This document shows, piece by piece, positions 24,971 through 31,890 of a stretch of 33,337 bases of DNA. Source of the stretch: HGM04593 sp045613945 (GTDB lineage Bacteria > Bacteroidota > Bacteroidia > Bacteroidales > Bacteroidaceae); assembly GCA_045613945.1 (NCBI GenBank), contig JAZLBZ010000093.1:1-33337 (forward strand). The letters run 5' to 3'. Made by a program: the position numbers and the translations under genes. Each line of letters starts with the position of its first letter. Position 1 is the stretch's first letter. Below the pieces are notes generated by a model. It saw only the letters and a program-made list of their open reading frames with translations. It was not told the origin of the DNA and searched no databases.

Positions 24971-25459
24971 ATGGCAACAGAATTGAAGAACCTCTCAACA
25001 TACGACCCATCAAAGGTCGCAAACGGCAAGGGCCGTAGGATTGGCATTGTATATGCCGAGTGGAACGACGAGATAACATACGCCCTGCGCGATGGTGCAG
25101 TAAAGACACTTATTGACAACGGTGTCGAGGAGAGTGATATTGAACTCGCGAGCGTGCCCGGTAGTTTTGAACTCATATTCGGTGCATCACAAATGGTAAA
25201 GAGCGGCAAGTATGACGCTGTGATTGCCATTGGCTGCGTAATCAGAGGCGATACACCACACTTCGACTACATCTGCGAGGGTGTAACGGCCGGGCTCTCA
25301 AAACTCAACGTAGAGTACAACACACCTGTAATCTTTGGCCTCATAACCACCAACAACCTTCTTCAGGCGCAGGAGCGCAGTGGTGGCCGCCTGGGCAACA
25401 AAGGCGATGAATGCGCAATAACCGCGCTACAGATGGTAGCGCAGTTCAAGCATAGATAA
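24971..25459 (+). CDS. ribH: 6,7-dimethyl-8-ribityllumazine synthase
   Basis: 162 residues. AEWNDEIT near the N-terminus, VPGSFELIFGA, GCVIRGDTPHFDYIC and GGRLGNKGDE are the lumazine synthase motifs. It condenses the ribityl-amino-pyrimidine with dihydroxybutanone phosphate in the penultimate step of riboflavin synthesis. The last nine codons (QMVAQFKHR) are the first part of a 96-bp tandem array. A diverged last copy would read QMIAQFK-stop, which may be the older gene end. No FMN riboswitch lies upstream. Confidence 0.96.
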   Translation: MATELKNLSTYDPSKVANGKGRRIGIVYAEWNDEITYALRDGAVKTLIDNGVEESDIELASVPGSFELIFGASQMVKSGKYDAVIAIGCVIRGDTPHFDYICEGVTAGLSKLNVEYNTPVIFGLITTNNLLQAQERSGGRLGNKGDECAITALQMVAQFKHR

Positions 25460-25738
25460 CATCGGCAGCAATTAGTCGCAGGCCTTGCGGGTTGCGATAA
25501 GACGATGTTATCAATGCGCGAAAAGCAGATGGTAGCGCAGTTCAAGCATAGATAACATCGGCAGCAATTAGTAGCGGGCCTCGCGGGTTGCGATGAGACG
25601 ATGTTATCAATGCGCGAAAAGCAGATGGTAGCGCAGTTCAAGCATAGATAACATCGGCAGCAATTAGTCGCGGGCCTCGCGGGTTGCGATAAGACGATGT
25701 TATCAATGCGCGAAAAGCAAATGATAGCGCAGTTCAAG
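25430..25738 (+). repeat. 96-bp tandem array on the ribH 3' end
   Basis: Three full 96-bp units (25430-25525, 25526-25621, 25622-25717), nearly identical, plus a 21-base partial copy (25718-25738). Each unit starts CAGATGGTAGCGCAGTTCAAG, the terminal codons of ribH, and includes the stop codon in the ribH frame. Each also has GATAACATCG/CGATGTTATC arms and an inner CGC(A/G)..(T/C)GCG hairpin. TGCGC/GCGCA pairs across unit junctions. The array fills most of the 357-bp gap between ribH and ruvC. It is not a CRISPR, since there are no unique spacers. Confidence 0.95.
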
Positions 25739-25755
25739 TAACAATACATCTAACA

Positions 25756-25777
25756 ACTGCGAGTTTTTTTTCGCAGT
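25756..25777. terminator. Hairpin with poly-T loop after the ribH array
   Basis: ACTGCGA and TCGCAGT arms (7 bp) around a GTTTTTTT loop. There is no U-tract after the stem in the plus direction, so termination of ribH transcripts here is uncertain. Together with the next palindrome it could act as a convergent terminator region. Confidence 0.45.
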
Positions 25778-25786
25778 CTGGAGAAA

Positions 25787-25822
25787 AAATGAAGTGATGG
25801 AGAATTCTCTATCGCTTCATTT
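25787..25822 (-). terminator. Terminator overlapping the ruvC stop codon
   Basis: 18-bp arms meeting at GAATTC with two G-U wobbles (25787-25804 and 25805-25822), followed on the minus strand by a run of T residues. The ruvC stop codon (25817-25819) lies inside the stem. It ends the cdd-phosphatase-ruvC transcript and may also stop ribH transcription from the other side. Confidence 0.8.
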
Positions 25823-26383
25823 GACTTTACCAGGGTTCTTGTTTACAAAATCGGCCCACGAAGAGTATTTCTTTTCACTCACCGGTCTACCATTTTGCAG
25901 ATAATGGCAGAATGCTGCGCCAAGCGCATCGGTAGCATCCATAAACTGCGGCATCTCGTCACCGGATATATTGAGCATACGGCGCAGCATATCGGCAACC
26001 TGCTCCTTTGATGCCGAGCCGTTACCGGTTATGGCCATCTTTATCTTAAGCGGAGCATATTCGTGTATAGGAACCTGGCGGCTTATGGCAGCAGCAATGG
26101 CAACTCCCTGCGCCCTGCCCAACTTGAGCATACTCTGCACATTCTTCCCAAAAAAGGGTGCTTCAATTGCAAGTTCATCGGGCAGAAAGGACGCTATCAA
26201 TCCTTGAACTCTTTCAAAGATTTCGCCAAGTTTCATGTACATATCCTTACACTTGCGCATATCGATTACGCCCATAGTAATGAGGCGCGCACGGTTTCCG
26301 CTCACGCCAATGAAGGCATATCCCATGATATTAGTTCCGGGGTCAATGCCCATTATCACCTTATCGTCGGCAGTTGCATCCAT
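25817..26383 (-). CDS. ruvC: Holliday junction resolvase RuvC
   Basis: 188 residues. The catalytic acids fit the family: Asp14 in MGIDPGTN, Glu74 in LAIEAPFFGKN, and Asp149/Asp152 in MDATDALGAAFCH. RuvC cuts four-way junctions after branch migration by RuvAB; no ruvA or ruvB is nearby. It lies 1 bp after the phosphatase gene, last in a three-gene unit. Confidence 0.96.
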   Translation of the reverse strand: MDATADDKVIMGIDPGTNIMGYAFIGVSGNRARLITMGVIDMRKCKDMYMKLGEIFERVQGLIASFLPDELAIEAPFFGKNVQSMLKLGRAQGVAIAAAISRQVPIHEYAPLKIKMAITGNGSASKEQVADMLRRMLNISGDEMPQFMDATDALGAAFCHYLQNGRPVSEKKYSSWADFVNKNPGKVK

Positions 26384-26384
26384 A

Positions 26385-26852
26385 TCAATATCCCAAATAC
26401 TTCAACAACCCCTTGCAGCCTGCTTCAATTTCCTTGTACGTCTTGTCAAAACCGCCATGATACCAGGGATCTGAAATGTCGGCGCCATTACAGGATTGCG
26501 GTTCATCACCCACAAAATCAAGCAGTTTCCAAACCTTGCCTTCGCAGTCACAGCCTATCAGACGCAGCAGATTACGCTTATTGTAATCTTCCATTACAAC
26601 AACCATATCGAAGTTATTGTAATCATCAACAGTAAACTGACGGGCATGGTGTCCACTGCTGTCAATACCATGCAACGAGAGTATACGCGCAGCGGGAGGA
26701 TATATTGAATTGCCGATCTCCTCACGGCTCGTAGCCGAGGACTCGACACACAGTTCGGCGCCAGCCTTTGCAGCGAGCGACTTCATCACAAACTCGGCCA
26801 TTGGAGAACGGCAGATGTTTCCGTGACACACAAACATTATCTTTTTCATCAC
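26385..26852 (-). CDS. Low-molecular-weight protein-tyrosine phosphatase
   Basis: 155 residues. The active-site loop CHGNICRS (Cys9, Arg15) near the N-terminus and the general-acid motif DPWYHGG near the C-terminus are diagnostic. Such enzymes often regulate exopolysaccharide tyrosine kinases, but no kinase gene is close. It lies 12 bp after cdd and 1 bp before ruvC. The start could be Met1 or Met2. Confidence 0.93.
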   Translation of the reverse strand: MMKKIMFVCHGNICRSPMAEFVMKSLAAKAGAELCVESSATSREEIGNSIYPPAARILSLHGIDSSGHHARQFTVDDYNNFDMVVVMEDYNKRNLLRLIGCDCEGKVWKLLDFVGDEPQSCNGADISDPWYHGGFDKTYKEIEAGCKGLLKYLGY

Positions 26853-26864
26853 TTGACAGACCTT

Positions 26865-27347
26865 TTATTCAAGAAAACCGGCATCAAAAGAGAGTGGCAA
26901 AAGCGCCTTAACGCCATCTTCAATCACATAGCACTCCTTTGCGCCATAGAGTATAATGCGCATTGCCTTGTTAAAACGTTTCTCAGTCTCCAGGATTACC
27001 TGACGGCAGGCTCCACAAGGAGGAATGGGTTTTTCGAGTTCGCCCTGCTCGGTACGCGCGGCAATGGCAAGCACTTCTACAGGCAGTGTCGGGTATTGCG
27101 AGTTTGCCCAGAAAAGCGTTGTGCGTTCAGCACAAAGCCCCGATGGGTAAGCCGCATTCTCCTGGTTTGTACCGCACACTATTGTTCCATCGGCAAGACG
27201 CACTGCTGCACCGACATTGAAACGCGAATAGACCGCATAACTGTTGGCGGTTGCAGCACGCGCAGCATCAACAACCTCCTTGTCAACAGGCGAGAGTTCA
27301 TCAAGCGAACAGACCACCACCTTTGTATTTATGACCATCTCTTTCAT
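26865..27347 (-). CDS. cdd: Cytidine deaminase
   Basis: 160 residues from MKEMVINTKV. The zinc-site motifs CAE (72-74) and PCGACRQ (110-116, Cys111 and Cys114) and SRFNVGAAV are those of tetrameric cytidine deaminases, which convert cytidine and deoxycytidine to uridine forms in pyrimidine salvage. I chose 27347 because an AGGTGA Shine-Dalgarno-like site precedes it and the longer in-frame extension crosses the promoter region. First gene of the unit with the phosphatase and ruvC. Confidence 0.92.
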   Translation of the reverse strand: MKEMVINTKVVVCSLDELSPVDKEVVDAARAATANSYAVYSRFNVGAAVRLADGTIVCGTNQENAAYPSGLCAERTTLFWANSQYPTLPVEVLAIAARTEQGELEKPIPPCGACRQVILETEKRFNKAMRIILYGAKECYVIEDGVKALLPLSFDAGFLE

Positions 27348-27388
27348 ATCACCTTTTTTTAAAAAAACACGACCGCCATAACGACAGC

Positions 27389-27396
27389 CAAACATA
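27389..27396 (-). promoter_or_regulatory. Promoter -7 element for cdd
   Basis: TATGTTTG on the minus strand matches TAnnTTTG exactly, about 45 bp before cdd. It lies only 4 bp from a plus-strand -7 element, so the two polymerase sites must overlap. Confidence 0.5.
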
Positions 27397-27400
27397 CAAT

Positions 27401-27408
27401 TATTTTTG
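27401..27408 (+). promoter_or_regulatory. Promoter -7 element for the glucosaminidase gene
   Basis: TATTTTTG, an exact -7 match, about 80 bp before the ATG at 27486. Divergent from, and nearly touching, the cdd element. Confidence 0.45.
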
Positions 27409-27485
27409 CGAATGTAACCCATTTCTTGCGTATAAACAATTTATTCACTTATTTTGTGCTGAGAAACCCAACCGATTTACCAAAT

Positions 27486-28415
27486 ATGAAACAAATATAC
27501 CAGTTACTGTTGGCTGCCATACTTATACTTACGGGCAGCAACACTCTCAAAGCACAAGAAAAGACACTCAACGACAGCGAGAAGTACCTGCTCAAATACT
27601 CGCTCATAGCGGTCGAGCAGATGGAAAAGCACGGCATCCCGGCCAGCATAACATTGGCGCAAGGCCTGCTGGAGAGCGGGGCCGGAAAGAGTAAACTGGC
27701 GACAGAGGCAAACAACCATTTCGGTATAAAGGCCGACAACCGCTGGAAGGGAGAGTCCTGCACATCTTTCGACAATGGCAACTGGCATAAGTTCCGCGTT
27801 TACAAGAGCGCCGAAAAATCCTATGAAGATCACTCGCTGTTCCTTGTCGGCAACAGCAGGTATGCGCCACTCTTCAAACTCAACCGCAAGGATTACAAAG
27901 GCTGGGCAAAAGGCCTGAAAGATGCATATTATGCCGAAGACCGGCAATATGACAAGAAACTGATATCAATCATTGAACGATACGGTCTTCATAAATATGA
28001 CAGTTACAGTGTTGCCGACGCAAAGAGAGACGCGAACAAGGCAAAGAAGAAAAACGCGCCTACGACTGCCGAGCCAAGAGAGATACTCAAGGCTAACGGC
28101 TTGAGATATGTCATTGCAGCAGATGGCGACACATTTGCATCACTCGCCAAAGAACTGGGAGTGTCAAAACGCAAGATTCGCAAATACAACGATTTGTACA
28201 AAGAGTACACATTCCGCGAAGGAGATATCGTATATCTTGAAAAGAAACACAGGAAAGCACTCAAAGGACACGAGTTCCACACCACTAGGAGCGGTGAAAG
28301 CCTGTACCGCATCTCACAGATATATGGCATACGGCTAAAGGAACTATACAAATTGAACCCGCAATATGAGAGTTACACAACGCTGAAAGTCGGCGATGTT
28401 GTAAGGCTGAGATAA
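27486..28415 (+). CDS. Secreted glucosaminidase with two LysM domains
   Basis: 309 residues. Signal peptide MKQIYQLLLAAILILTGSNT..KAQ, then a glucosaminidase (GH73-like) domain from about 30 to 170 with likely catalytic Glu63 in LAQGLLESGAGKS and NHFGIKAD, then a Lys-rich linker and two LysM peptidoglycan-binding repeats (about 206-252 and 264-308). It probably cleaves peptidoglycan in the periplasm, in remodelling or cell separation. I use the ATG at 27486 rather than an upstream in-frame TTG because the signal peptide starts there. Divergent from cdd; its stop codon is inside the 28412-28458 hairpin. Confidence 0.92.
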   Translation: MKQIYQLLLAAILILTGSNTLKAQEKTLNDSEKYLLKYSLIAVEQMEKHGIPASITLAQGLLESGAGKSKLATEANNHFGIKADNRWKGESCTSFDNGNWHKFRVYKSAEKSYEDHSLFLVGNSRYAPLFKLNRKDYKGWAKGLKDAYYAEDRQYDKKLISIIERYGLHKYDSYSVADAKRDANKAKKKNAPTTAEPREILKANGLRYVIAADGDTFASLAKELGVSKRKIRKYNDLYKEYTFREGDIVYLEKKHRKALKGHEFHTTRSGESLYRISQIYGIRLKELYKLNPQYESYTTLKVGDVVRLR

Positions 28416-28458
28416 TAGCAGAAGCGACAGGGTCAATCCCTGTCGCTTCTGCTATTAT
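28412..28458. terminator. 21-bp convergent hairpin holding both stop codons
   Basis: Perfect 21-bp arms (28412-28432, starting ATAATAGCAGAAGCG, and 28438-28458) with a TCAAT loop. It lies between two convergent genes. The plus-strand stop (28413-28415) is in one arm, the minus-strand stop (28433-28435) is in the loop, and the last eight minus-strand codons lie in or touch the other arm. No U-tract follows on either side, so it may end transcripts by stem strength with a factor, or protect 3' ends. Confidence 0.75.
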
Positions 28459-28783
28459 CCAACTCTCGTGATAGACGGAACACCGTGTACAGTTCCATCA
28501 AGGCACCACAGAACAGTATCGCAATCCACTCATTATTATAATGAGTAAACATCAGCACTCCGGCAGCGATGAGAAACAGCCCGGCAAGTTGCTGTTGGGC
28601 AACAAGGCGACGCACTACCACCCCGCCGCAACGTGGACGCAACAAGAACTGTGTAAGCGAAAAGAGAACCGCGCCACACATATACACGAACGCATAGACC
28701 TGAGGCACGAACAAGCGCATCACTAGCCCCGACAGAAGCGCCAACGCGCCCACATAATTCAAAATAACAAAAAACTTCTTCAC
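28433..28783 (-). CDS. Small four-helix membrane protein, unknown
   Basis: 116 residues with about four hydrophobic segments (roughly 4-24, 30-47, 63-82 and 86-104) and a charged C-terminal tail (SRELDNSRSDRD). I do not recognise a named family. It overlaps the FtsB-like gene by 4 bp and is its only partner in the transcript, which suggests, weakly, a link to the division machinery. The tail is encoded by the arm of the convergent hairpin, so its sequence may be shaped by the terminator rather than by protein function. Confidence 0.75.
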   Translation of the reverse strand: MKKFFVILNYVGALALLSGLVMRLFVPQVYAFVYMCGAVLFSLTQFLLRPRCGGVVVRRLVAQQQLAGLFLIAAGVLMFTHYNNEWIAILFCGALMELYTVFRLSRELDNSRSDRD

Positions 28784-29091
28784 TCCTTTATTATAAAAAC
28801 GTCTTCATCTTTCTTCACCATTCCCTGCTCACGAGCAACATCCTCAATGACACTGAGATCGCCATCCGTGTACAGTTTCAGTTTTGCCTGAAACTCGGCA
28901 GAATCGGCTTCCATTGCCTTGATATCATCAGACAATTCATCAATCGTAGCATTGTTCCTTATATGACTAATCATGCTGTTGTCATCAACAACAATGATTA
29001 TTGTCAAGAAAACAATAGTTACAAAGAGATACTTATGCTCCTTTATCCATCCTGCAACAGACTTGAGCCAACCAACAACATTCAATCCCAT
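28780..29091 (-). CDS. Septum formation initiator (FtsB/DivIC-like)
   Basis: 103 residues. One membrane segment (about 20-36) is followed by an acidic coiled-coil region (about 45-73), then a conserved C-terminal part (VIEDVAREQGMVKKDEDVFII) typical of FtsB/DivIC. These proteins link FtsL and FtsQ and activate septal peptidoglycan synthesis. The gene is preceded by an 84-bp repeat array with promoter-like motifs and overlaps a small membrane protein gene. Confidence 0.85.
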   Translation of the reverse strand: MGLNVVGWLKSVAGWIKEHKYLFVTIVFLTIIIVVDDNSMISHIRNNATIDELSDDIKAMEADSAEFQAKLKLYTDGDLSVIEDVAREQGMVKKDEDVFIIKE

Positions 29092-29113
29092 AGAAAACTT
29101 TTATTTGTTTTTG

Positions 29114-29305
29114 CAAATATAGCAACAAACGAGCGAGAAAATATGAAGCTTGCTTCAATTTTTTCAAAGCGAGTGCAGGCTATATTCGACTCCTGTTCAA
29201 ATATAGCAACAAACGAGCGAGAAAATATGAAGCTTGCTCCAATTTTTTCAAAGCGAGCGCAGGCTATATTCGACTCCTGCTCAAATATAGCAACAAATAA
29301 GCAAT
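29114..29305. repeat. 84-bp tandem array upstream of the ftsB-like gene
   Basis: Two full units (29114-29197 and 29198-29281) and a partial third (29282-29305). Each begins CAAATATAGCAACAAA, which on the minus strand reads as an exact -7 motif TATATTTG (29114-29121, 29198-29205, 29282-29289). Within units AATATAGC and GCTATATT form inverted repeats, and TGAAGCTTGCTTCA is a smaller one. The array occupies most of the 329-bp gap between the divergent ftsB-like and dnaX genes. The nearest copy would give a leader of about 20 nt for the ftsB-like gene. Confidence 0.9.
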
Positions 29306-29368
29306 AAACAAACATTTATCACCGGCGATAAATATATAGAATATGTGCAACAAGCACACAAAAAGCAC

Positions 29369-29399
29369 TTTGTTTTCTCACTCTTTTTAGTTACCTTTG
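29369..29399 (+). promoter_or_regulatory. dnaX promoter
   Basis: TTTG (29369-29372) and TACCTTTG (29392-29399) separated by 19 bp, the best match to the Bacteroidetes -33/-7 promoter in this window. The transcript should start near 29403-29406, about 15 nt before the dnaX ATG. Confidence 0.8.
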
Positions 29400-29420
29400 C
29401 AATAAACAATACTAAAAGAA

Positions 29421-31277
29421 ATGGAGAACTACATAGTTTCGGCAAGAAAGTATCGTCCCGACACATTCGAGACTGTCGTTGCACAGAAATCGCTCACCAC
29501 AACGCTGAAGAATGCTATCCACAGCGGCAAACTGGCACATGCCTATCTGTTCTGCGGACCACGCGGAGTGGGAAAGACTACCTGTGCACGTATTTTCGCC
29601 AAGACAATCAACTGCACCAACCCAACAGAGAACGGCGAGCCCTGCAACCAATGCGAATCGTGCCAGTCATTCAACCAGCAACGCTCATACTCTATATACG
29701 AACTTGATGCAGCCAGCAACAACTCTGTCGAAGACATCCGTTCACTGAATGAGCAGGTACGCATACCGCCCCAGGTCGGCAAGTACAAGGTATACATCAT
29801 CGACGAGGTGCATATGCTATCACAGGCAGCCTTCAATGCATTCCTAAAAACACTTGAAGAGCCGCCGGCACACGCAATTTTCATCCTTGCGACAACCGAG
29901 AAGCACAAGATTATCCCAACAATCCTGTCGCGTTGCCAGATATATGACTTCAGCCGAATTGAAGCCGGGGACATAATCGCACATCTCAAAAACATCGCCG
30001 ACAATGAGGGAATAAACTGCGAATATGAGGCACTGCGCATAATAGCACAGAAGTCGGACGGATGTATGCGTGACGCATTGTCGCTCTTTGACCAGATGGC
30101 AAGTTTCACACAGGGCGACTTGACATATACAAAGGTGATTGAAAGCCTTAACGTACTCGACTATGAGTACTACTTCAGGCTGACAGATTTTATACTTGAG
30201 AAAAAGACATCGCAGTGCCTTTTGCTTTTCAACGACATCCTCAACAAAGGATTCGAGGGAAACATCTTCATTGAAGGCGCAGCATCCCACTTCAGGGATT
30301 TACTTGTGAACAGCGACGAGGCTACAGCAGAACTGTTCGAAGGAAGCGCCGATTTGCGCAACAGATATACAGAACAGGCACGCCGTTGCACACCTAAGAT
30401 GCTGTTCAGCGCAATAAAGTTATGCAGCAACTGCAGCATGAACTACAGGAGCAGCAAGAACAAGCGCCTGCAGGTGGAACTGACACTCATTGAACTATCC
30501 CAAATAAACGACAGCGATAGCGACGAAGGTGGGGGGCAACGCCCCAAGATGCTAAAACCAATATTCAATAAAATCCAAGAGATACAGAAAGAACAGGCAC
30601 AGCCCACTCCAAAGGAACCTGTTCGCCAGCAACCGGCAACACCGCCATCGCACATTAAGCCCACAGCAGCCGACCCTGCCACACAGAGCACAAGGCCGAC
30701 AAACGCTACAACGCAAGTACAAGCACCGGCTATGCAGGGCAGGCCTGCCGAGTTGAGAACCAGGGCAGATGGTGGCGGCACTCTTGGACAGATGTTCAGG
30801 AAGTCAAGAACCACTGTTGCGGCAGGCGCGCAAAGCAGCACGCCGGTAACAGAACTACCGGCAAGCAATACAGAACCTGCGAAAACAGCCGTAGCACCAT
30901 CGGGTGCCGTACCAACCATAACAGACGCAATGCTGACACAGGCATGGACCTCATTTGCCCTGTTGCTACCGGAGAACGAGAGGGCGCTTGCAGACCGCAT
31001 GAAGATCATGTCCCCAAAGGTTGACGACCAGAATAGTTTTACAATTTCTGTAGACAACCAGATGGCGGCCGACCTCTTCTCAAAGGAAGAAAAGCGCATC
31101 TGCGAAGGAATAAGCCCAAATCTTGGAGGCAAAGTTCTGAGAATGAATATTGTAGTGAACAAGGTGGTTGTAGAACGCCATACAAGCGACAAGAGCAAGC
31201 AATATGCAATATTGGTAGAAAAGAACCCGCTGGTTGAGAAATTGCGTCAGGAACTCAACCTCGAGGTTGCGCGGTAA
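29421..31277 (+). CDS. dnaX: DNA polymerase III subunit tau (and possibly gamma)
   Basis: 618 residues. Walker A GPRGVGKT at 46-53, zinc ligands Cys65, 75, 78 and 81, DEVH at 128-131, the SRC sensor at 170-172, and a collar domain to about 360. A Pro/Ala/Thr-rich linker (about 390-500) leads to a C-terminal tau-specific domain. DnaX is the motor of the clamp loader and couples polymerase and helicase. A G6 run with an overlapping hairpin at codons 371-372 sits just after the collar and could yield a gamma-like short form. It has its own strong promoter and terminator. Confidence 0.96.
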   Translation: MENYIVSARKYRPDTFETVVAQKSLTTTLKNAIHSGKLAHAYLFCGPRGVGKTTCARIFAKTINCTNPTENGEPCNQCESCQSFNQQRSYSIYELDAASNNSVEDIRSLNEQVRIPPQVGKYKVYIIDEVHMLSQAAFNAFLKTLEEPPAHAIFILATTEKHKIIPTILSRCQIYDFSRIEAGDIIAHLKNIADNEGINCEYEALRIIAQKSDGCMRDALSLFDQMASFTQGDLTYTKVIESLNVLDYEYYFRLTDFILEKKTSQCLLLFNDILNKGFEGNIFIEGAASHFRDLLVNSDEATAELFEGSADLRNRYTEQARRCTPKMLFSAIKLCSNCSMNYRSSKNKRLQVELTLIELSQINDSDSDEGGGQRPKMLKPIFNKIQEIQKEQAQPTPKEPVRQQPATPPSHIKPTAADPATQSTRPTNATTQVQAPAMQGRPAELRTRADGGGTLGQMFRKSRTTVAAGAQSSTPVTELPASNTEPAKTAVAPSGAVPTITDAMLTQAWTSFALLLPENERALADRMKIMSPKVDDQNSFTISVDNQMAADLFSKEEKRICEGISPNLGGKVLRMNIVVNKVVVERHTSDKSKQYAILVEKNPLVEKLRQELNLEVAR

Positions 31278-31305
31278 GCAGAAGGATTCCCCCTTCTGCT
31301 TTTTT
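31276..31305 (+). terminator. dnaX intrinsic terminator
   Basis: AAGCAGAAGG and CCTTCTGCTT arms (10 bp) with a 6-base loop, followed by a T-run to 31305. The stem begins at the dnaX stop codon. Confidence 0.9.
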
Positions 31306-31750
31306 ATACATAGACACTAAAACTATCTTAAAGAAAGAGTCACCACATTGAATTTCTACAGAACCCATTATAGCCCCAACTTAAGGGCTAATAATTAAAG
31401 GTATAAATTCTGAAAAAACAAATAAAAATACCACTTTTTCAACAAGCAGCATAGTCCTATAATTAAATTTTAAATAAAAAAATTTTTGCCACTATTTAGA
31501 TTAAGTCCAAATAAAGTAGACAAACGCGAGGGAGAAACACATTTGTCACAAAACTACACCAGAAGCAAAACAAACGCACCTTTAGCACCATTCTCCGAAT
31601 AACGGCAGGGTGCACAAACAGAGTTAATGCATTGAGAATCAATGTTCAAAAAAATTAACGCAAAATAGCAACCTTTTCGTTTTAACATTTCTTAAACCAC
31701 TGATATACAACTCATTATTCAAAGCAAGTTTTTCCGTTCTTTTTCTGTAC
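31306..31750. other. A/T-rich non-coding region upstream of dnaA
   Basis: About 445 bp with no credible ORF on either strand. I see a small hairpin at 31371-31390 (TAGCCC/GGGCTA), long A/T runs around 31420-31490, and a minus-strand TAGTTTTG (31549-31556) without a well-spaced -33. I found no cluster of DnaA boxes (TTATNCACA), so I do not call an origin. The length suggests a regulatory or unannotated RNA function, but nothing more specific is supported. Confidence 0.5.
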
Positions 31751-31781
31751 TTGCAATTTCATTTTTATTTGTAGATATTTG
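31751..31781 (+). promoter_or_regulatory. Probable dnaA promoter
   Basis: TTG (31751-31753) and GATATTTG (31774-31781), 20 bp apart; the -7 differs from TAnnTTTG at the first two bases. The predicted leader is about 105 nt and can fold with AGGATT (31785-31790) pairing AATCCT (31853-31858) around a GCATT/AATGC hairpin. Confidence 0.45.
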
Positions 31782-31890
31782 CACAGGATTTGAGAGGAAA
31801 GATATTTCTGCGAGCGCATTCATAAAATGCAAAGTACTATGGTCACCTGCGGAATCCTCCATTATTAGAATAGTAAAACACAAACTGTCG

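Noticed and set aside
25430..25738. CRISPR array
   Set aside because: The units are identical over their full 96 bp with no unique spacers, and no cas genes are present.
25363..25749. 128-codon Cys-rich open frame antisense to the ribH end and array, with a 32-residue repeat
   Set aside because: The repeat unit is 96 bp, a multiple of three, so a stop-free frame is copied automatically. It is antisense to ribH, has no promoter or start context, and its Cys content follows from the repeat composition.
27348..27422. 25-residue N-terminal extension of cytidine deaminase
   Set aside because: It spans the cdd -7 element and lacks family similarity; the ATG at 27347 has an AGGTGA site in front.
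28963..29315. Open frames on both strands across the 84-bp repeats (28-residue repeats)
   Set aside because: 84 is a multiple of three, so open frames are a by-product of duplication; they cross the promoter region and the ftsB-like gene start.
31306..31890. Origin of replication next to dnaA
   Set aside because: No TTATCCACA-like box cluster was found by eye; only a single imperfect match (TGTAGATAT near 31770), which is not enough to call oriC.
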